Shown here piece by piece: positions 34,843-46,711 of a stretch of 64,000 nucleotides of DNA. The DNA lies in NCBI RefSeq assembly GCF_029873635.1, contig NC_080420.1:57075457-57139456 (forward strand). The letters run 5' to 3'. A program made the translations under genes and the position numbers. The notes beneath the pieces were generated by a model that worked only from the letters and a program-made list of their open reading frames with translations, ran no database searches and was not told the origin of the DNA. Source of the DNA: Malania oleifera (lineage: Eukaryota; Streptophyta; Magnoliopsida; Santalales; Ximeniaceae). How positions within the stretch are numbered: position 1 is the first letter of the stretch; each line of letters starts with the position of its first letter.

Positions 34843-35649
34843 TTACATTACACTTGAATCTAAATTCTCCATTATTGAAAAAACTTTCCATGCCAACTTC
34901 TCATCTGCCACTGACCAAGTGCAGCAGAAAAATACTGTCCCAGATCTATTTTGAGGACAATCAGCGGTTCTGTAAGGGCAGTTGTCCTTCAAACAAATAG
35001 AGACATGGAAAGATTCTGCTTGAAGATGTTTCCCAAAATTTTGGAAGGTCATTCCTGCAAACTCATTTGAAAGTTTTACAAATAACAGATGAAGCCAAGA
35101 ACATTCATCAGGAACGGAATGCGCAAAACTTGCTGAAGAAAAATTTGTGCTCTTGGCAGCTTCCAAGCTGGCAATATGCATGGGACAACAATAAGCAAAC
35201 TGAACCTCATTTTTTACCTCTCCTAACAAGTGCAAAAGCTCGTCCTTATGTACAACCTTTGCTCTTTTGCTTTTCTCCATAACCAAGATCCCTTCAGTGA
35301 CCCTTTCATCACTTAACTGAAGACATGGCGTGGCTCTACCATCTTTGGAATCAGAATCAGGTCCACATTGTGAACTACATTTTAGAAACTTGAAGTTTGG
35401 GTTCAAGGAACTTTGAACAAATGTGTGTGTGGCATCTGCTTTCACATGATAAGTTGATGGAATCCGCACTGTGTCATTATTTGCAGGATCATAGCACTGA
35501 ATCCCCAATTCTGACTGAATTCTTCCCTTGAGAGCAGCCATTTTAGGCTTCTCACCATGTACGAGTATCACATGCTTGGGGGATAGAAATCTGACAAGAT
35601 CCATAATCCCCTTGGCATCTGTATGAGGACTGAAAGACAATTGATGAAT
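34843..35649 (-). CDS. CPSF73-II: CPSF73-II last exon: beta-CASP motifs B and C plus C-terminal domain
   Basis: 807 bp, 268 codons plus TAA. The acceptor is 'ttgtatcttgtcag' before ATT (35649), in phase 0 with the previous exon. The exon opens with 'IHQLSFSPHTDAKGIMDL', whose His is beta-CASP motif B, then 'VILVHGEKPKM', whose His is motif C; both line the zinc site of CPSF73-type nucleases. 'GIQCYDPANNDTV' and 'NPNFKFLK' follow, then a plant-type C-terminal domain ending 'WSVADEKLAWKVF'. The C-terminal domain normally binds partner subunits. The last residues run a little past the Arabidopsis end. The frame also stays open 17 codons upstream into the intron, but the splice junction excludes those. 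Confidence 0.9.
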   Translation of the reverse strand: MHQLSFSPHTDAKGIMDLVRFLSPKHVILVHGEKPKMAALKGRIQSELGIQCYDPANNDTVRIPSTYHVKADATHTFVQSSLNPNFKFLKCSSQCGPDSDSKDGRATPCLQLSDERVTEGILVMEKSKRAKVVHKDELLHLLGEVKNEVQFAYCCPMHIASLEAAKSTNFSSASFAHSVPDECSWLHLLFVKLSNEFAGMTFQNFGKHLQAESFHVSICLKDNCPYRTADCPQNRSGTVFFCCTWSVADEKLAWKVFSIMENLDSSVM

Positions 35650-35829
35650 CTGACAAGATACAAAATTTGTTAGGACAATGAACAAAGGCAGATAAAACAA
35701 TTTATTTCATCACACAGACACAGGCACATGCAAACACACACACACACACACACACTTGTTCTTTCAAAAGCCTGAAGTGTGTATTAGGCTCAACTTCAAC
35801 ATTCAGATTTTCTTTTGGGGATGTTATGA

Positions 35830-37560
35830 TTACTTTGATGAATATGATAAAGATTATAATGCTGCCGATGAAGGGGAACGTGACTCAGAAGATGGTGCAT
35901 TTTGAGAGGTCTTAACTGATGATAACAATTGATGTTGGTGCACAAAATAACCAAACTACTATATCCTTCTTTACTCCAAGACTTGAGCTCAATATTGATG
36001 GTGATGGATCAGAGTTGGATAAGTAATAAAAGCATGAGTTGCAGTCCTGTGATTCATCAAATGACTAATACGAAAATAAACAAATAAATAAAGTGCGAGG
36101 AGTTCAACGAAGAAATGGATATGACTAATCCAGAACAGGTGATTGAGCAAAGCAAAATGAGAGAGAGTATTGTGGCTTCAATACAGAACAGCCAGCCCTA
36201 CCAATTAGATATATTCAGCCAGCTGACACATGCATTAGGAGTTCTGATAATAATCAAGTTACATCAACATGGCTGCGCAGGCTGTTTCTCAACAAGCTTT
36301 AAGATTGATCATAATTCAAGGGAAAAAGCAAGGGTAGATGAGATAAGCAAAGGTATGAGAGAGGCATGTTGATATAACCATATTCTTGCTTTACAGGGCC
36401 AACCAGCCAAGAGAATGGCAATAAACATGATACATGGAGGATGGAAGGAACAATATGCTGAGGTGTGAGGTTATGCATAAGAGTTTGATAATGATAAACA
36501 ATAGAAATACTGTGAACTGTGAATGTTGCTGTTGAGGAGCCAGTTTACAATTTATTACTGTGTTTCAAAGACGCACATTTGCCTGAACACAATGAAGAAA
36601 TGCTTTGTGAGGATGCAGACCTCAGATTTGTACAGATGGTTGTCCCCTAAGGGCCCTTGTGCAGGCCACCTATTTGCTGTTGTATGGAGGGATGCAAATG
36701 ATAATACGCCCTCCGTTGCATTTGCTGCCATAGAAACTGAGATAAAAGACAGCTGGGTATGATTTGTGGAGCTATGACTAACCGATTCTGAACAAGTAGA
36801 ACATCATGGCTGGATATTATGTCAGATAAGAAAAATGTAATCTCTTTAATACTTTCTTGCACTTTTGTTTCTAAATATGCCACACATTTTTAACCATGCA
36901 TTTTTTTTTTAGGGGTTGCAACGTCATTTGATGTTGCTGCCCCAAATGCTAAGTCTAGAACATGCCTCAGACAATTGTGCAAAAATTTTCGACAGTATTT
37001 ATACAGGAAAGTCTTTCAAAAACTTGTTAGAAGTTGCATATACTCGAACAATATGGGAAAAATGAGAAATAAAAAGGCATGGTTCTACTTGAATAACATA
37101 GACCCTAGGTCGTGGACAAGGTCTCGCATTTCATCTATCATTTAGGTGTAAAAGTGACATGTAGTTAACTTACGTGAATGTCTTAAGAGTGACATTCTTC
37201 AAGCTAGCAATAAGCCTATGTTGACAGGAATGGATTATATCAGGGCAAGTTACTGAATAGGGTTCAATTGGAGAAGAATGTATGAGAGATTACCAGGGTG
37301 TGCATGGCTAAATATACAGCAAAAAATTGGAGAACTGGGTGAATCTTTTCCGTGAATTGCATTCAGCTATGCAGATCAAGGGAAATTTGAAATAAGCAAG
37401 AAGACTACAGTATATTCTTTCAGTTAATGAACGGTCATGTGGGTGTATCCAATGGGATTTTTAACCCGAATCCCATGTCCCTGTGTAGTGTCTGCAATTT
37501 TTTTGGTAGACAAAATCCGCAAGACCTTGGCTGTCAGTACCACTACACCAAAACATTTTC
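35830..37560 (+). pseudogene. Mutator-like (MULE/MURA) transposase relic
   Basis: Plus-strand frames give, in order: an acidic stretch near 35840-35900; 'AINMIHGGWKEQYAEV' (about 36420); 'LSPKGPCAGHLFAVVWRDAN' (about 36640-36700); 'VAFAAIETEIKDSW' (about 36712-36755); 'YTGKSFKNLLEVAYTRT' (about 37000-37050); 'ILQASNKPMLT' (about 37195-37225); and 'RSCGCIQWDF' of a SWIM-type zinc finger (about 37434-37463). This is the order of the plant MULE transposase, including the acidic region ahead of 'E-x-x-x-S-W'. Many stops and frame changes make it a relic. Terminal inverted repeats were not found. It sits in antisense within the last CPSF73-II intron. Confidence 0.78.
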
Positions 37561-38066
37561 TTGTAGCATCTTTTAACATACCATAGTGTGATTAATCCAG
37601 TCCCCAGTGTTGAGCAATGGGATCAGACTGCTGTTGTTAAAACTGGGATCCTACATAGGATCGCTAGGAGGGTAGAAGGATCAGATAGAAAATCACAAAA
37701 TTCTACTAGCCACATGAAATTAGCATAAAAATGCATCCAGACGTTATGTTTTCCATAATTTCCAATGGTATAAACCAAGCAATTTGGCTACAAAGTGTAC
37801 AAAGTTAAGAAAATTTCAACTGAAGTAGCTAGAATGATAGAAACTTCATAAACAAAGCTATTGATCTTCAAATTCTTGCAATTGTAACTCCGTTAAACCA
37901 GCTTACAACCAAGAATGAGAAGATAGTTAAGCATAAATTTTTAACACGCATTAGTCAACACAAATATATACAAAACACCTAAAATAGAAAAGATATTTTA
38001 GCAAACAAATAACAAAATCCAAACTATCAAACTAGTCCTTTCACATCAATATGGATATCTTGCTAC

Positions 38067-38418
38067 CATAGTCTTTAAATTTCACTATTTTCGCCGAAAT
38101 TTTGGGCAAAATTTTGGATTTCAGAGGGGTTTGAAAAAAAAAAAAAAAAACCCGGTTTCAGTTTCGTTTTTCAAAATTTCAGCTGAAATTTCAGATTTTT
38201 GAAATTAATATCGAAAAATGGAGCAAATCAAGGTATTCTTATTTTGTTTCTAAATTATTCACAATCATCAGTTTTGATATTTCCAAATGTTTCATTTATA
38301 ATTTCCATAATTTATCTTGAGTTTCTGATATTTCTTTAAATTGAGTTTGAAATTCCTGTCAGAATTCCTTGAATTGAGACCCTCGAGATTTCCACTGAAA
38401 TTGAAATTTTAGTCCTTG
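38067..38418. mobile_element. Possible third member of the 'gtcttaaatttc' MITE family
   Basis: It starts 'catagtctttaaatttcac' and ends 'gaaattttagtccttg', an imperfect inverted pair resembling the ends of 48134-48818 and 54324-54988. The interior is rich in 'gaaattt' and 'aaatttc' words, as in those elements. It is shorter, and no target duplication was found. Confidence 0.45.
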
Positions 38419-39084
38419 AATACAACCATGGGCAAAAATATAGCTGTTGCTCCATACAACGTATATTTATATGTTGTTTTTAATTCATTCATATCATTTT
38501 TTTTTTAAAAATGCATATATACTGACTAAACTCGTTACATTTTATTTCATTTAAAATGTTGTGTATATGTCCAAAGGTCCTTGAGCTAAATGTGGTGCCA
38601 AGATTGTGGCTTGTGTCATCCTCACAAGTAAGTTCACTACTCATTCAAGTCTCACATAAGATATCCATCAAAGATGAGCTCAATCTTAATTCAAGTTCAC
38701 TTAAGATGCCCATAAAAAAATAAAATAAAATAAAATAAAACAGTGAAACAATATCTGAGTTGGTGGTCATGCTGGGAGGGAGACAACTAAGTATTGCAAC
38801 TGGGAAGGGAAAATAAATAGGAGCTGGTTTTCATGGACAAATTGGTGAAAGGGTAAATTGAACTACTGTTGCTGCTCATCTCAGTGCGACAGCTGCAGAA
38901 GGACAGACTACTAAGGAGGATCAAATACAAGGGATGCTACACCTGACCTTGTACACGGATGCTTTAGGAAATTGGAGCAGAGTGCTTAAGGTTGAACCCT
39001 ATGGATGTTAGTTGCTAGCCTAAATATTAGAAAATTAGATCCCTTTTTTCGGATATGAAACAATTTCTAGGATGTGCTATGCAA

Positions 39085-39561
39085 CCGTAGAAACCATTAA
39101 AGGAAAGTTCTATAAGATGGCTACAAGACCAGTCATCCATTCTGGATCAAAATGTTAGGCAACTAAGAAACAACACATTCAAAAAGTAAAAGTGTCCAAA
39201 TTGCAAACGCTAAAGTGGATTAGTATAAGTTATAACTTTAAAAGATAAATTAAGGAATGAACATATTTGTAATAAGTTAGGCATAGGATAAGGGAGGGAC
39301 AGCTTAAATGGTTTGAGCATTTGAAACATAGACCAAATAGTGTACTAGTGAGGAAGAGTGAGCTAATCATTATAAATGGTATTAGAAGAGGAAGCGGTAG
39401 ACCTAAAATAACTTGGAATGAGGCAATGAGAAAGAATTTAATAACTTAAGCCTTAAGTAAGTCGAAGGAATGCCTTTGATTGCGTGAATTAGTGGAAAAG
39501 GATTCACATAGCCGACCCCAAGTAGTGCGGCGTAAGGCTTGTTATTGTTGTAAAAAATAAT
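39085..39561 (+). pseudogene. RTE-type LINE, 3' end of reverse transcriptase plus tail
   Basis: Plus-strand frames read 'LKGKFYKMATRPVIHSGS', then 'WFEHLKHRPNSVLVRKSEL' and 'INGIRRGSGRPKITWNEAM', the C-terminal end of plant RTE-clade reverse transcriptase. The tail carries 'catagccgaccccaagtag' and 'ttgttattgttg', the usual RTE terminus with TTG repeats. Stops and shifts are frequent. It is 5'-truncated, as expected for LINEs. The target duplication was not defined. Confidence 0.75.
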
Positions 39562-41063
39562 TCTCAGATGTAGTTCTTGGGACAAATAAGATTCAAGCGT
39601 TGGCATACTAAGTCAAAATTTTATTTTATGTACATGATCACGGTTAAATGGCAAGTACAGTTATTCTCTTTTGGAAAAATGAATTTGAAAATTATTGTGA
39701 TTATGTAACAACTAAAAACCTTTTTAATAGCAAGGGTGTTAAATCAATAACAATTTTCCAAATTCTGGTTTAATATTTTGTCATGAAACTCACAGTTTAT
39801 GAGTGATTGTTAATACAATAATCATGTAAATTTCACTTAAATTGTAAAATAATAAAAAAAAAAATTATAGCATGTTAGGCATCACTACATCTCATTGACT
39901 AATTATTTCATAGATGGCAGATGCTTCAAATCAAAACCTTAGGTCCTCCATTGCAATCTACTAATAAGATAAATGGTAATTTTTACAACAAGATTTTTAA
40001 CCAGTCATGTGCAATTTCTAGGATTTTTTTACCATGGGTTTGTTGGGGGCTGGGGTTGTTTAGCCCTCCAATTAAAAGATAGTGTCCTTTTTTGCAAAAC
40101 TTTGATAAGATATGGAGAACTTATTGTGTAACAAGAAAATAATTTTAAAAATAGTGTTAATAGTTCATGACATCAAAATTCAAGGAGCTGCCAAAATTAT
40201 TGGGGAAATATACAAGATAAATATACATTGGGAACTGCTGGAAATTGGAAATTTTTCTAGAGAACTGTCTTTCACAACAAACAATTGTTTTGGGCATAAT
40301 AGAATGTATTTTGAAGATGCTAATTGAAGAGATTGAAATTTTCCTCGGCAAAAATTAAACATGGCTTCAATTGTTTACAACCTTACACCCAAGGAGCATC
40401 CTTAATGACGAGGAATATATGCAATAATTTTCTAGTCAACGTCCTTCAAAAGAAACCATAAATTTCATGTGTGAAGGAATGTCTTCTCAAGATTCTAATT
40501 GAAGGGATTGCAAATTTTCAGCTGTACACTGAAATTGCCATAGAAGCAAAGGATGCCTTGACGACAATTAGAAGATTTTTTTTTTTTTTTCCTAAAAGAA
40601 TATCATCTTGAAACTTAACTGAGAAAGTCCAAAGCCAAAAAAATACAACCACAGTTGCAAAAAAACAGCATTCAAACAATGCAAGTTGCAAGCAACAGTG
40701 GCACATTTTTCCTGAGTGAACTTCTTGAATGTGTAAGCAATCAAATGCTGTTCAAGATCATCTGATCAATCAAAACCTGAATCAAGGAATGTATTCTAGT
40801 CCTCCCCTGCAAATTCAATATTCTCATGCAAGGTTCAAATATTTCAAGACAATAGCAAGAAAAACTGATTAAAATGATCAAGCAACACCCAGCACACAAA
40901 GCTCCCATGCCATATAGGAGGGCATAAAAAAATCCACATGCAAATTTGAGGCTATTATCGTAAAAGGAATCAAAAAGAGAGATTAAAGAATGGAATAAAA
41001 ATCACATAAGCTACATAATGTAGTGCTGAAAATCTTCTCAAGGGTTTGAAGATGAGAGTGTAC

Positions 41064-41160
41064 CTGGCAACAGACATCAATCTGAGTGTCTTTATCCAAA
41101 TCGATTTTGGTTGCTTTCCCTGACATAAGTTTGTGTCCTATTGTTCCAGCGACACAGTAC
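41064..41160 (-). CDS. CPSF73-II: CPSF73-II exon: beta-CASP region 'GTIGHKLMSG'
   Basis: 97 bp. The acceptor is 'tttctttggcag' before G (41160) and the donor is CAG then 'gtacac' (41063). One base completes a Gly codon from the previous exon, followed by 32 codons: 'YCVAGTIGHKLMSGKATK', 'IDLDKDTQIDVCCQ'. It ends in phase 0, joining to 'IHQLSF' of the last exon. The run is a highly conserved beta-CASP piece of the CPSF73/INTS11 family. It lies 598 bp from the previous exon, the only short intron seen here. Confidence 0.9.
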
Positions 41161-41758
41161 CTGCCAAAGAAACGGAAAAGAGGGCCTTTCAGTTTATCTA
41201 ATGCCAGTGACTGACATTTTCAGGTAGGCAAGCATACTTTAAGCATTTGGGTAAGGAAATTAAGACCTAAAATTTATTAGCTCAAAAGGCAAACTCTCGT
41301 CAAACAGCTCTATATAAAAGAGCAATCTTGTGCCAACTGCCCTTGGCAAAAATACATTCTATTCTAGTACACCATAAAAAGACACAGAATAGAAAAATTA
41401 ACAATGTGATGGATGTCACCAAAGCTGTGTCATCCAGGAATATTCGTACCAGTCAAACATTCTCAACTAATTTCAATGTTATATTCATCCAAAATGAAGG
41501 AAAACCAAAAAAAAAAAAACATAAAAATGATCTAAAGGAATGTTAGAACAAATTATAACAAGCATCTGACCATGAGATTTTTCTTTCACACATGAATGCG
41601 CGTGCATGCACAAATACACACACACAGGAAGATGCATCAGGAAATACACCATGATTAGGGCAAGGAAGATTGCTTTCCAGGTTAAGCTTCACAAGTATGT
41701 TGATATTCTCAGATTTTAATATGAGCTCAAATAAAAAATAAAGGAACAAAGAAGGTAC

Positions 41759-41900
41759 CCAGGAAGTGTAACAAGATTCTTTTCAGAGGGAGCCCACTGC
41801 TTGAAAACCTCAAGTGAAAAACCACCGCTGATCATTCCAGGTGTCGCAAAGAGAACACAAGGTCCAGGAGCATTTATCAGAGAACGGTCAAAACTTTGAA
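41759..41900 (-). CDS. CPSF73-II: CPSF73-II exon: 'PGPCVLFATPGMISGGFS'
   Basis: 142 bp. The acceptor is 'tgaatgttgcag' before TTC (41900) and the donor is CCTGG then 'gtacct' (41758). Two bases complete a Val codon, followed by 46 codons including 'SFDRSLINAPGPCVLFATPG', 'MISGGFSLEVFKQWAP' and 'LVTLP', and two bases of the next Gly codon. The segment is near-invariant in plant CPSF73-II and INTS11 proteins and forms part of the beta-CASP fold over the active site. The frame remains open past both splice sites, so boundaries rest on consensus and phase. Confidence 0.9.
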
Positions 41901-42968
41901 CTGCAACATTCAGATGAAAAAATGTAACCAAATAAATGAGATCTGCTAGGTATTTCAATATATATATCTCTGAAATAATTTTGACAAAACTCGGGATAAG
42001 GCTTTTATACATTGAGTTAACAGCTAACACTAATCAACCAATGATGCTAATCCATCCCAATTCAGTGAGAAAATTTGGGCCACCTTCGCAAATGAAAATA
42101 TAGCATATTTTCACGAAACTCAACCATGAAAATAGGTGCATTCCACATCAGCAATGCTTCAGTGAGCTAGGGCTCCTTTTTTATTTATTTTTTTCCCAGT
42201 TAATATTGAATGAACAGCCTAATCCAGCGAAAGTAATCTCTTAAAATAAAATTCCTTGACAATAACTGTTCTTTTTTCTCCTTCCAGTACAAACTCCTAA
42301 GCAGATAGGGATGGATTGGCAGTGAAGATCACAACCAAAATCTAAGAGCATAACCACTAGCTTCATCCAAATCACAACCTTTTTTTTTTTAATGTATAAA
42401 AATAAAGTAATACCTACATTATATTTCTAGAGACCTATTGAGTTCTGAGTTTTGACCGAAGGCTAAGGTCATCACAATGTCATTAACTAGCTACTATCTC
42501 ATCTCTAAAATTCTCTATTCACCACGGTGACAATGTTGAGCATACTGAGCATGTTGATGTCAATGTTGTGCATGACGATATTGTATTACACAATGATCAT
42601 CCAAAATTTTGAAACACATCCACCAAACAACTGCAAGTTATTTCCACAAGCTTCAATTGCTGCAACAACTAAGTTCAGAAATCGCAGGAAAATCACATAA
42701 CTGAAGCCTCGTTAGTCTGCAATTTTTCTGAAAATTACAGTCGTGCCTCTAATTCTTAAAGTCCCTTTTCCAGGCTTCATTTCACAACACCTCCATCACC
42801 ATTGAAGGCAGACACCACAAAAAAGCCATCACCTGAAATTTCCTTGTCGTCCGATCATCAGAAATCCCCCATGCAGCGACTGAAATTTTCCCAGCTGACC
42901 ACCCTTCAAAATCCCATACTTGCTGTTGTATTCTTGACACACTGCAACCACAAATACACTCTCCACTA

Positions 42969-43897
42969 GAGCTGCAAACAAGCTGAGCAGAGCAGAACCG
43001 AGCTACAGCATGTTCAGGCTCGGCTAGGAAGAACAGAAGCTTGGCTCAGGTTCAGGCTCGATTCAGTTTGATCTCAAAATTTCAGGCTCGAGCTTGGCTC
43101 AAAAATGTGATGATAATAAGGTCGGGCTCAGCTCAATATTTGGCTAGACCAAAACCAACCACCGAAAGAACCAAACCCAAACTGGTTCAACATCTATCAA
43201 TTTAGATTTTATAACTCTTATGAGCCCATTATAAATGGGCTTTAAAATCTAATGTAGGCTTGCAAGCAATCAACTTCACACTCTAAGAAACGAAACAAAT
43301 AGGCATGCAATCTTGCAGGCCCGGATATAGATGAAGAGGTGGAGAGCAACTTAGCATGGGGCAGCTTTTATAAGATGATAGAGAGGCTGATTCTTTGCTG
43401 GAATTTCAATATGGGACAATGATCTTCTCCCAGCACGCACTCTCTCCCCCACTGACCCCCTACTTTCATTCTCTAATAGCTCTCTCCCCACTTCAACTTC
43501 CAACTCCATTTTCCCACATTGGAAAATGGAAGTCTTCCTGAGTCTCTCCTCTATCTATACAAACCCCCTTCCTCACATATGTCCAACTAACCAACAAATG
43601 TCAGCCTATGAGTTTATTATTTGGCTGATATTATTAAAAATTAGCTAATTTACAACTTAAATAGATAAATTATGTATATTTTGATAACAAAATAAATAAA
43701 ATATTTTTTAAGTATTGAATTTGAAATTGAGCCAATAAATGAGCCTAGCGTGTAATGACCTGAGCCCGTTTGTGTTCAGGCTCGGTTCATTTATTAAATG
43801 AGCTTGAAAATTGGGCTTTGAAATCACTCATTTAGATAATAAACGAGCTCTTACCAAGATGAGCTCCCAAGCCGCTCATCAGCAGCGTTTGCAGCCC
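42969..43897. mobile_element. hAT-like non-autonomous DNA element
   Basis: The ends are 'gagctgcaaac' (42969-42979) and, inverted, 'gggctgcaaac' (43887-43897), 10 of 11 matching. The subterminal regions are full of 'gagctcg', 'gctcgg' and 'gagctt' words on both sides. 'Gggctgcaaac' ends with such GAGCTCG-rich flanks are familiar from plant hAT-type non-autonomous elements. No transposase is coded. An 8-bp target duplication could not be confirmed (flanks 'ctccacta' and 'catactcc'). Confidence 0.6.
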
Positions 43898-44599
43898 CAT
43901 ACTCCACCCACTAATTAATCACTGGCAGGAGCATCATCAACGGAGGCCCCTCACCAGCGGCAGACGAGCCCCAGATGCCAGCAACGTGTATGTGGACAGT
44001 CCAGGAATCTGCATTTTCTAGAATCGTGAGAAACTGAATTTAGCCATGATATTTTGGACTTTTTGTGATATTTTGATCTATACCAGATCTTGGACTGTCA
44101 GCACAAATTTTAGTCTTTTGAAGCCCTGCCAACTCTCAAATTGAGGCCAAGCTGCTATATTTTGAGATTTACCACAAAAAACTAATTCATGAGATTTTGA
44201 TGCTGGTCTCCAGAATCCATCTTCAATTGTTTGATACATACTTTTGGAGGATAAATTCAGTGTGCCAGCACCATTTCAGTTTACTAGAGGAGTTTCCTTG
44301 GAACATCTGAAAGAAATTGAAGTGAAATATTTGAAGAATCTCTTGAAACTCAGCACAAGGAGCTTTTGGTAATGTTGCATAGGCTTGCACTACTTGGATT
44401 TCATAGAAATTAATTTAATGTTATTTATCTAATTGGTGCTTGTTTGAATTTGCATCATTCCATATTTTCTCACATTCTTAAAAGAAAAAAAAAAATGATT
44501 AGTCAATTCCAAATGTCAAGTCCCCACCTAGTTTGCAACTCCCAACAATTGATAAAACTAATATGTCCCTGTGAAAGATAGTTGTTCAAGTACTCGTTT

Positions 44600-45988
44600 T
44601 TTCATTAGATTGGTTTGATGAGATGGAGAATTATTTAAATGGTTAGGATTGTGTAACCACCAGATTATCTACTTAGCTAAATCAAAACTTCTTGACTCAA
44701 ATGAAAAAAATTGTAAGGGACAAATACTATCATGGAGAACCTCTTGTTACCACATGATTTGAAATGAGATATATTTTAAGAGAAGTATGGCTCACGTTCT
44801 TACAGGGAGAAATTAGTGGACCAACTGTGTAGTCTTAAGCAACTTTCTTCTAGTGTATAATTACCTTAAATTGACCTTAAATTTTGCAACCTCATTTACC
44901 GATGTGCTCTTAGCCTCTTAGTGAGGAACCTAGAATGGTGATTATGTTTGAAAAGGGGGTTTAAGGATGAAATCAGAAAGCATGTGATTTTAAAAATTTG
45001 AGAACATCCCACTACTCTATTTGAAGCTCACCACATGGCATTCAAAGCTGAGAAATTTCTCCAACTACCAACACATAACACCACTTCCATTCTTAAAAAG
45101 TTCCATCAGTTTAGATCTTTCTCAGCTGAAACGAGGTAGTCCTAGGCCCACCCAAGATGTTCAAGAGAAAACTCAAATTGTTGAGGATGAGCAATCAAAT
45201 ATTAGAAGTGCCCATGCAAATTGTTGCATAACTGAATATCTTGACTACATCAATGATTTGCATATTATTAGTGCACAATTTTTTTTATTCTAGAGTGTGT
45301 ATGAGTTGTGAATCTTCTTAACAAAATAAGGCCTTACACTTGTCTTTAGTGATCCTAAATGCTGTTGGTGCCTCTAGGCTAGAGATAGACGTTGACTTGT
45401 CAAGAAACCTAGTTGTTGAGACTTGTAATGAACTTCAAGATGAGTTGCCAACATCTTGGATAGGTACGTTCATCAATGATCTTGCTCTTAAACCTCTATT
45501 TTCCATTTCTAACCCAAAGAATTAGGAACAATTGGTTGCTCTTGAGTTTGTTGAAAATTATTTAATCTTGAATCCTATTGTTGAAAATCCCCTTGAGATT
45601 ACTTCTCCTCTATTCGGTAAATTTATGCCTCCATCCCTCCCATCTTCTCCCTCCACATCTTCTTTAACCAAATCTAGTGAAACATTGTCCATCATTCTAG
45701 AATATGAACCTATTGCATATTTCCTTAAATTGCCAAATTGCCAATAGATTTGGATATTAAATTGATTTCTTGTTTGGAAGACCTGTTATTTTATCAAAGG
45801 ACATTGCAGCTTTCTATGCTGCTTGCAGTTGAAGGATCTTCTAGATACTTTGCATTGGTGATTGACGATGCAATGAAGACCGTGCCTCCTCTTGATTTGC
45901 CTACATGTTCGACTTTGTTCCTAGTCGAGTTATAGCTACTATCCCATTTCAGAACTCAATGTCAAGTTTTTTTTCTAACAAAGGGAGT
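44600..45988 (+). pseudogene. Ty3/gypsy-like gag relic and following frame
   Basis: Plus-strand pieces at 44610-44760 and 44945-45065 ('GFKDEIRKHVILKI', 'LFEAHHMAFKAEKFLQ') resemble the capsid part of a plant gypsy gag. Downstream frames (45340-45525, 45532-45747, 45738-45935) run almost end to end and are separated by single stops, but no protease or polymerase motif was recognised. A purine word 'aaagggagtc' follows near 45980 and then an LTR-like start. The class call is tentative. Confidence 0.4.
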
Positions 45989-46492
45989 CTGATGGAGAAC
46001 CACCAATTGAGAACTTCAGATGTTTATATTGTAACAAAAATTTTTATTTTAGTTAGGAAAATTCTGGTCATTTAGAAGTTTAGCTAATTTAGGTTTATTT
46101 TGTGTATTTTAAGTACTTTTGGGTTACTTTGTACTTATTTGTTTTATTTGGGGTTATTTTTTAATTATGTGTTTTAGTTGTTTTTGGGGTGTATAAATAC
46201 CTTGTTTGTATTGCATCACAGGATTATCAGATTTGGATCCAAATCTCTCTCTCTCTCTCTCTCTCTCTTCTTCTTCTTCTCTTCCTCCTTTCTTTCTTCT
46301 TCTTCCTCCTTTCTTCTTTCTTCTCCTTCTGTCGTTCTCTACTGTCTCTAACTCCCATCTTTCCCTGTTCCAAGATCCTTCTGTTCTGTCCATGCCTGCC
46401 TCTCCTTTCTTTTCCCCTTTTCATCTCTTCTTTTTTTTATCTATCTCTCTCTCAATTCTCTCTATCTCACTCTATTTCTAATATTCTATGTC
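45989..46492 (+). repeat. LTR-like sequence with CT-rich tract
   Basis: It begins 'tgatggagaacc' directly after a purine tract, has a TATA-like 'gtgtataaatacc' (46189-46201), a CT microsatellite (46244-46268) and a long C/T-rich leader to about 46480. This is the layout of an LTR and its transcribed leader. The right end is cut by the copia element at 46493. The CT-rich tract creates Ser/Leu- and Glu/Arg-rich open frames on both strands that are not genes. Confidence 0.45.
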
Positions 46493-46711
46493 TGTCCTAC
46501 ATCACTAGGCTATTTTAGTAGTTATGGTAAGTGGGAGTATTGTTTCATTCATGTTTTCTTATTATTGATATATAAGAGGGCAAACCAGGACCTGTAAATA
46601 AGCTAAAACCTAAAAGTACCGCCTATTTCTTCTCCCCTTCTCTTCTTCTCTTCTTCATCTCTTACAATGAGTGCTGTATTGTCTTCATTGAATTATTTCA
46701 AATTCACAACA
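46493..46711 (+). repeat. Left LTR of the copia element
   Basis: About 219 bp. It ends 'aattcacaaca' before the primer site. Similar to 52217-52456 from 'ctaggctattttagta' onward but quite diverged, implying an old insertion. Confidence 0.7.

Larger units (their letters stand above)
35650..41063 (-). other. CPSF73-II: CPSF73-II intron (5.4 kb), last
   Basis: It begins on the minus strand with 'gtacac' after CAG and ends with the acceptor before 35649. It contains a CA microsatellite (35733-35755), a MULE transposase relic, a MITE-like piece and an RTE LINE tail. Stretches 37570-38066, 38420-39084 and 39562-41063 hold only AT-rich sequence with short A/T runs; no genes are recognised. Confidence 0.85.

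Noticed and set aside
36115..36372. Stand-alone small gene of 85 codons
   Set aside because: It lies inside the MULE relic and is followed in the same order by other transposase segments, so it is treated as part of that pseudogene.
46154..46518. Overlapping Ser/Leu-rich and Glu/Arg-rich frames on both strands
   Set aside because: They arise from a CT microsatellite and C/T-rich leader of an LTR-like sequence.
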